DNA from: Cryptomeria japonica
Lineage: Eukaryota > Streptophyta > Pinopsida > Cupressales > Cupressaceae
Direction of reading: 5' to 3'
Assembly: GCF_030272615.1 (NCBI RefSeq)
Contig: NC_081406.1
Location: forward strand, 237,813,922 to 237,877,921
DNA length: 64,000 nt
The number at the start of each line of letters is the position of its first letter. Within the stretch, counting starts at the first letter, position 1. Of this stretch, positions 57,890-64,000 are shown in pieces. The translations under genes were made by a program, and so were the position numbers. The notes under the pieces were generated by a model. That model ran no database searches. It was not told the DNA's origin and saw only the letters and a program-made list of their open reading frames with translations.

Positions 57890-59270
57890 CCCAATCATTC
57901 TCTAAGAGCTGCTCCTGGGATTCAAGGAATGGATAATTCTGATCAAGGCCAATAATCTTATGAAAAGAAAGATTTCCCAACTCATTGTTAACCAACTCGA
58001 GCAGGGTACGGAGTCGAGCCAACAAATGCAAAAATTATTCAACCTCTTCGACAACAGGGGGAACACTTAGATTTTGGAGAAAAGTTTGCTCTTGTTTTCG
58101 TTTCTCAATTAGACTTATGATCTACTCAATCTTCAAAACTAAACCATCAGGAGGAAAAGGGGAGGGTAAGCCGAGACTTAAAAATCATGCAAAATGCTCC
58201 TTGATATCCGACACCGAAGATTTGAGCGATCTTAAGGTGGACACAGCCTAAGATTCTATTTGGTGGTGACTGATGAAACTGTTAGCCTTTCTAACCAGTT
58301 GCTTATGAACATTTACCCCCTTGGCCGTCAATTCCTCTGTGGAAGCAATGTACAACCACTTAATCAGTGTCTAGGCATCAGGGACCTTAGGTGTGGTAGA
58401 CTATGTGGCCTCGTCAATGAAGACACTCACTTCGGCACATAAAGATTGTGTGTCAACTAGGAATTTCAAGTCCAACTGCCAAATAGGGAGGGATTGTTTA
58501 ACCTTTTCCCAATGCGAAATATATAACTCTCGAATGAAAGGAATGAAATTTGTTAGAGAAACAGGAGGAACATCAACAAGTTTTGATAAGAGAGTAATTT
58601 CTTCCTCTTTTTCTTAGGTGTCTGCATACAATTCTCTAACCCTTTATTATTCCATGGATGCTTGATGGTCCAATGCAATGACTCTTGTACTCTTATCCTG
58701 TAACTTGTCTTGCATTTGAGTGGTGTTATTCTGCTCACTCTCCAAGGCCTTCTTTAACTCTTGGAGTTCCTTATCTAATTGACATTGTCTGCTCTTCCAT
58801 TCCTGTGTTGCCTACTCCTTTTTGTCTTTCTCCTTGGAGAGGAGTGCCTACATTTGAGTCAAATCTCCGAAGAGTCTATTTTTATCCTAGATCATGTCTT
58901 GCAATTGGATTTGGATCTTAGCTATATCTAAGGAGTCTTCCTGGAATTGTAGGAACTATTGTTCTTTATCATGGAACTTCTTATTCCACTCGTTATTTAC
59001 TACCTACTCGGCTTGCAACTATTTTATCGCCATGTTAAGAGCACATTGAAGATTTTCTTTTTTGGTCTTTACCTTCTGAACATCAGATTGAAAGCGAGTA
59101 ATCTTAGCATCTTTAGCATTCTCTTCTACTTTGTAATGGTCAACCATAGCTCTAACATGGACCAATTCCTCAATGAGCTTCTCCAGACATCTTCTTTTCT
59201 TGAGGAAATCCGTTGATACAGCCTTTTGGGTCTCCTCCATCATTTCAACCTTATCATGTGGGTGAGATCA
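57890..59270 (-). pseudogene. Decayed coiled-coil protein, unknown
   Basis: The minus strand can be read in one frame for several hundred residues from about 59243: RRCLEKLIEELVHVRAMVDH, then KIQIQLQDMI, LQELKKALESEQNNT, and PPVSLTNFIPFIRELYISHW. From 58250 down to 57900 a second part reads TLRSLKSSVSDIKEHFAWFL and LRTLLELVNNELGNL. It is interrupted by at least nine stops, most of them TAG where flanking text suggests a long coiled coil. There is no Gag, Pol or host-family motif. It could be the tail of a transposon ORF of the element B ORF2 type, or of a PMD-type protein. I cannot tell. Confidence 0.5.
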
Positions 59271-59311
59271 TTTCAAGTCTATATCGATAGCATGAATTGA
59301 ATAGTTTTCTA

Positions 59312-60373
59312 TGTTGGAATTTTGATATGGTTTTGTCATTGATGTCAACACCTACTAAACACTTATCAACTCTGGTACTTTGGAGAATTAGCAACATTCA
59401 CTGGCAAGCAAGTGACTCATACACAGTCACCGATATCTAGTACACCCGCAAGATATAATGATCACTGACACTTGGAATGATATGGAAAACACTTGGTTAT
59501 GTCGAAGACATCATGTGGACACTTTGTGTTGGAGTTTGTTTATTGGTACATTACCATTTGCATATTTGCTGTTACCGGCAAATAGGTCCAGGTTACACTG
59601 ATAGGTTTATCTTTTCCAGATCAGCATGACATGCATTGGAGATGACTTATTATTGTTGTAAATGCATTAAGCTGACATATTGAATTGGTTATTGCATCGG
59701 GTATTAATTGATATGTAAATTAATTTTATTGTAATATCTTGTAGAGCCAACCTACTAAAATTGGTCTTAGGGTATTGTATAAATGTAAGATCTTATTTGT
59801 AAGATCGAATGTGGATTGCGAAAAAGGATTGTGTGAAGGTATATGCAAGAATAAGCAGAGCTATACATGCTAACATCATTTGAAGATTGAAGGAGGGTTT
59901 TTGTGAAGACAATCAGAACTACACTGATACTAAATCAAACATATGAAGATGTTATTTTGAGCAGTACATTCTTATTGGATTTAACCATCCAATTGTAGTC
60001 AATGTGACTCCCATTTTGTGATTGAGCAGTGAGCTCTAGGTGCTTGGCCTTTCTGCATGTACAGACCCCATTTGTATACACTTACTATCTGCGTTAGTAT
60101 CATCTGATTGTGGGTAAGGTTTTTCACTGTGGTTTTTCCCCTTACAGGGTTTCCACATACAAATATTGGTGTTATGTGTTGTGGATGACTTTGTCTTTTG
60201 TTTCATGCATTAATCCTTACCGGTATTGCAATTCACTGTTAAAACTATCTACCTGCATATTAGATTGGTTTACCAGTATTAAGCATTAAATTGGTTAAGT
60301 TGTTTTTGGTTTGAATCTATTTGAAAATTGATTCACCCCCCCCCCCCCTCTTAGTTGTCTCCGGGACCTAACA
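59312..60373 (+). repeat. 5' LTR of element C (1062 bp)
   Basis: Starts TGTTGGAATTTTGATATGG and ends CGGGACCTAACA before attggtatcagagc. It contains gtcattgatgtcaaca near 59334-59350, a word also found in A and in the fossil at 17645, and the GGTTTTTCC / GGGTTTCCACAT module near 60118-60170. Confidence 0.88.
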
Positions 60374-60375
60374 AT

Positions 60376-60387
60376 TGGTATCAGAGC
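60376..60387 (+). promoter_or_regulatory. Primer binding site of element C
   Basis: TGGTATCAGAGC, an exact match to the 0 and B sites. Confidence 0.92.
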
Positions 60388-60429
60388 CTAGTCCTCTTTT
60401 GTAGAAGTTTAACAGCTTGAGGAGATCCA

Positions 60430-61468
60430 ATGTCTACTAACCATTTCAGGAAGGACAGTCCTAAATTTGATGGAATTAACTATGGCATATGGAAGATCAA
60501 AATGGAGACACATTTAAATTGCATTGGAAAGGACATTTGGGATGTTACAAAGAATGGCTATACTGCTCCTACTCAGAATCATCCCAATCCACCCAACTTG
60601 ACTAAAGATGAAGAAAATGATTGCAAAGCAAGAGAAGCACTTTTGAGCGCATTATCTGATCAACAAATCATGGGACTATTAGATAGGTCTACTGCTAAAG
60701 CTATTTGGGATCATTTGGAAACACTGAATGAAGGAGATTCCACAGTCAAAATTGCAAAACTTGAAAGCTTCTGGGTCAGGTATGAACATCTGAAAATGGA
60801 AGAAGATGAAAGGATTTCTGCTTTTATGGAAAGAGTAAATGAGATTGTTTTGGGTATTAAATGTTGTGGAGGAACCTTAAGTGAGGATGAAATTGTTTCA
60901 AAAGTTTTAAGAGGATTGCCACCGGCATATAAAATGAAAGTCATTGCTATAAATGAGTTAAGAACAATGCCTAATACATCAGTCATTGCTATAAATGAGT
61001 TAAGAACATGAGTCAAGAATTTGGTCCTGTTGCTACTATAAAAATAGATTTAGCCTTTAAAGCATCAACATCATCTGCATCATCATTTGACAAATCTTAT
61101 TGGAAAGCTTTTTATGCAAGAGAACTTGAAGCACTTGAAGCACTATTTGCAAGGAAAATGCCAAAAGGTCTAGTTGGAAGTAAGTATGAAGGTAAAGTAC
61201 CCTTAAATGTTTTAACTGCAATAAGATTGGTCATATGGCTTCAAGATGCCCTGATAGACATACTAGACTAAGAGAAGAAGCTAGAAGAACATACAAGCCT
61301 AACCCTAAATATCAGAGACACAGATTTAAGAAGAATAAAGACAAATCTTGTTACATTGTTGATGAAGGAGTGACTGATGATTCTGATGAGGATCTGGTAG
61401 ACAATGGATGGGTTTTTGTTGCTATAACAGAAGATCAACCAACACCTACTGCTCAACCGGTAGAATAG
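60430..61468 (+). pseudogene. Element C Gag
   Basis: The start MSTNHFRKDSPKFDGINYGI at 60430 is the standard copia Gag entry. KEDIWDVTKNGYTA-type text, the AIWDHLETLNEGDSTVKIAK core and IVSKVLRGLPPAYKMKV follow. At 60940-61008 a 42-bp unit is repeated (second copy 27 bp), which throws the frame and ends it at 61011. The frame recovers downstream: a zinc-knuckle segment spans 61200-61255 across two frames, then a basic and acidic tail to a TAG at about 61466. Packaging of element RNA is its family role. Confidence 0.85.
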
Positions 61469-61471
61469 GCC

Positions 61472-62700
61472 TTGGTAGCTAAAGTTCAAGTAAAGGATGA
61501 GTGGATCATTGATTCGGGATGCTCACATCATATGATAGGAGACAAAGGTAAATTCTTGAACTTTCAAGAATACAATGGAGGCTTAGTGAGATTTGGAGAT
61601 GACAAAGCTTGTTTGATCAAAGGTAAGGGTACAATATCTTTTGATGGTAAGCATAACATTGACAATGTTTACTATGTTGAAGGATTAAAGAAAAATCATT
61701 TGAGTGTTGGTCAATTAGTTGAGAAAGGATTTCAGTTACAATTCCAAAATGGAAAATGGAAAATCATGAATAGAACTAGATTGGAAATTGCAACCGGTAA
61801 TCAGACTAGAGGTAATATCTTTCATTTGAATAACAGTGAAAAGACATGCTTAATTGCACATATTGATGAAAGTTGGCTATGGCATAAGAGACTCTGCCAT
61901 GTAAACTTTGATTGCATGGTGAAAATCAGTACTATTAAGGTAGTTAGAGATTTACCTAAAATTGTCAAACCTCACAATATAGTATGTAAGGAATGTCAAT
62001 TTGGAAAACAAGTTAGAGCTAGTTTCAAAACTATTCCAGAAAAATCCAATAATGCTCTTGATTTAATTCACACTAATTTATGTGGTCCAGCTAGAACTAA
62101 AAGCTTACAAGGTGATAGATATTTCATGCTAATCATTGACGACTATTCTAGAATGTGTTGGGTTACTTTTCTCAGAGAAAAATTAGAAGCACTTGGAAAG
62201 TTCAAACTGTTCAAAGCAATGGTAGAAAATGAAACCGATAAGAAAATAAAATTTCTAAGATCGGATCAAGGGGGAGAATTTACATCTAAGGAATTTAATA
62301 CATTTTGTGAAGTAAATGGAATCAGAAGACAGCTATCAGCACCTCAGACACCACAGCAGAATGGAGTTGTTGAAAGGAAAAACAAAACTATCTTGGATGC
62401 AGCAAGAAGTATGTTATCAGAAGAAAACCTACCAGATGTATATTGGAGAGAGGCGGTTAGTATAATGGTCTATACATTCAACAAAGTTCACATCAAAGGT
62501 GAAACCAGTAAGACCCCTCATGAACTATGGTTTGGTATTACTCCTACTCTTAAATATTTCAGAATTTTTGGAAGTAAATGCTATATAAGAAGAGATGAGT
62601 ATATTGGCAAATTTGATCCTATAAGTGATGATGGAATATTTCTTGGTTATTCATCTAAGAGGAAGGCATATAGATATTTTAACAAAAGATTACAGAAAAT
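61472..62700 (+). pseudogene. Element C protease and integrase
   Basis: Protease EWIIDSGCSHHMIGDKGKF (D-S-G intact). Integrase zinc-binding region: WHKRLCHVNFDCM...CKECQFGK. Core: LDLIHTNLCGP, RSDQGGEFTSKEF, NGVVERKNKT. The first catalytic acid, normally the Asp of HTD, is Asn here, so the D-D-E triad is broken. The 583-codon frame (61472-63223) is otherwise the longest open coding stretch in the window and runs on into RT. Confidence 0.9.
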
Positions 62701-62989
62701 TATTGAAAGTACAAATGTAAAAATTGATGAACAATTCAGAGGAACTTCAAGGTATATAGACTCTGAACTGACAACAAAAATCTTGACAAATGAACCTACT
62801 CTGAATCCACCGGTACAGAATGAAGATCCAGTTACCCCAGTATCATCTGAGAATTCCACTATAACTGAGGAACAACAACAAACAAAGACACCCCGGTATG
62901 TAAGACTGAATCACTCTAAAGATCAGATAATTGGAAACAAGTACAAAGGAGTTATGACAAGAGGAAGATTGGCAAATGAAGAGGTATGT

Positions 62990-64000
62990 CTTATTTCTCA
63001 AATTGAACCATCATTTGTTAATGAGGCATGTAAAGATAAATTCTGGATTAAAGCTATGAAAGAAGAATTAGAACAAATTGAGAAGAAAAACACTTGGACA
63101 TTAGTTCCCCGACATAAAGATAAAAATGTAATTGGAACCAAATGTGTATTCAGAAACAAACTTAATGAAGATGGTAAGGTTATCAGAAATAAAGAAAGAC
63201 TAGTGTGTAAGGGATATTGTTAGAAAGAAGGAATTGATTACAATGAAACCTTTGCACCAGTAGCTAGAATTGAGGCATTCAGATTATTTTTGGCTTTTGC
63301 AGCACATCAGAACTACAAAGTATATCAAATGGATATTAAATGTGCATTTTTGAATGGAGATCTTGAAGAAGAAGTTTACATTGAACAACCAGATGGATTT
63401 TCTTTGAGAGATAACAAAGATATGGTTTGGAGGTTAAGAAAAGATTTGTATGGATTGAAGAAAGCTCCAAGAGCTTGGTATGCAAGATTGGATAAGTATC
63501 TTTTGAAGATTGGTTTCTCTAAAGGTAATACAGACATCAATTTATATTATAAAGTGACTAATGATGACATCTTGGTTATAGAAGTATTTGTTGATAATAT
63601 AATCTTTGGAGGAGAAGATGGATTATGTAAAGAATTTTCTATTAAAATGCAACAAGAATTTGAAATGTCTATGAATGGAGAAATAAAATTCTTTTTAGGA
63701 TTACAGATTTCATAGACTGATAAAGGTATATTCTTGAGTCAGTCCAAGTACTTAAAAGAGTTACTAAAGAAATTTGGGATGGAGAACTCTAAACCGGTAA
63801 GCACACCTATGACTACAAATGACAAATTATCACTAAGGGATGAATCTACACCTATTAATCCAACTAGATACAAATCTATGATAGGAGGTTTACTGTATTT
63901 GATACAAACCAGACCTGATATTATGAATGCAGTATGTATTGTTTCAAGATTTCAGAGTAATCCTAGAGAAAATCATGAATCAATAGTAAAAAGGATTTTC
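62990..64000 (+). pseudogene. Element C reverse transcriptase
   Basis: FWIKAMKEELEQIEKKNTWT, then FRNKLNEDGKVIRNKERLVC to TAG at 63221-63223. The frame goes on (63290-63715) with motif [11 protein letters not shown] and [15 protein letters not shown]. The active box reads FVDN instead of FVDD, so a catalytic Asp is lost. A TAG at 63713-63715 comes before SQSKYLKELLKKFGM and the C-terminal part, which runs to the window edge. RNase H would follow outside. Dead copy. Confidence 0.9.

Larger units (their letters stand above)
59312..64000 (+). mobile_element. Element C: Ty1/copia element, 3' part beyond the window
   Basis: LTR (59312-60373), PBS (60376-60387), gag, protease, integrase and RT in copia order on the plus strand. 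RT is still continuing at the right edge. The base composition and the LTR modules resemble A and B. The left flank is ttcta. Broken in gag (a 42-bp tandem duplication), integrase and RT active sites. Confidence 0.88.

Noticed and set aside
56216-60350. Poly-C runs (56216-56228, 60338-60348) and the poly-G runs at 489, 20632 and 26552 as unusual structures or G-quadruplexes
   Set aside because: All occupy the same place near the inner LTR end in the copia-type elements, so they are an LTR feature. Length differences may be homopolymer error.
1-64000. Programmed TAG readthrough or recoding in the pol genes
   Set aside because: Stops are scattered through all elements, together with frameshifts and lost active-site residues, so decay is the simpler reading.
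1-64000. tRNA, rRNA or CRISPR array
   Set aside because: Only tRNA-complementary primer sites are present. No cloverleaf, rRNA-like stretch or regularly spaced identical repeat with unique spacers was seen.

Overview
The window reads as intergenic DNA of a very large, repeat-packed plant nuclear genome. The TGG-type primer sites, purine tracts, the Tat-type second RNase H, the plant mobile domain and the plant LINE protein all point to a seed plant. The style (long decayed elements, degenerate telomere-like tracts, giant Tat elements) suggests a conifer or other gymnosperm, but this is inference. I see no intact host gene. Almost every coding signal belongs to a mobile element and carries frameshifts or stops.

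Layout: (1) 1-1584 is the 5' end of a minus-strand copia-like element (element 0: LTR 478-1584). It is inserted in the reverse transcriptase of (2) a minus-strand Ty3/gypsy Tat-type element, Gy1 (1585-14384). Gy1 has gag, protease, a G-patch and RT, a 6.5 kb leader holding palindromic repeats and a broken piece of an ABC1/ADCK-type kinase gene, and a 5' LTR at 13306-14384. (3) 14385-20588 is AT-rich, with a diverged ~1 kb tandem duplication, telomere-like tracts facing each other, and a plus-strand copia pol fossil. (4) 20589-28043 is a complete minus-strand copia element (A) with two ~1.5 kb LTRs. It interrupts the 3' end of (5) a minus-strand ORF of unknown function (28044-29871, tail 20410-20588). 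(6) A minus-strand plant LINE (RT, zinc-binding, RNase H) lies at 30150-31893 and resumes at 56261-56620.

The LINE is split by (7) element B (31899-56255, plus strand, exact 5-bp duplication TTCTT). B has copia-type LTRs, tRNA-iMet-type PBS and PPT but no pol. It encodes a coiled-coil/zinc-knuckle protein and a ~1,100-codon protein of unknown function. B's 3' LTR is itself split by (8) Gy2 (38247-55860, minus strand), a 17.6 kb Tat-type giant. Gy2 has gag with a Gln-rich extension, protease, G-patch, RT, two RNase H domains and integrase, plus a plant-mobile-domain (MAIN/MAIL-like) gene in antisense orientation between pol and the 3' LTR. (9) 57890-59270 is a decayed coiled-coil ORF, and (10) 59312-64000 is the 5' part of a plus-strand copia element (C).

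The nesting gives relative ages: LINE, then B, then Gy2; Gy1, then element 0; unknown ORF, then A. The most interesting items are the pol-less element B together with element 0, which shares its ORF1 family; the antisense plant mobile domain gene in Gy2; the G-patch in both Tat elements; the captured kinase fragment; and recurrent TAG stops where glutamine is expected.
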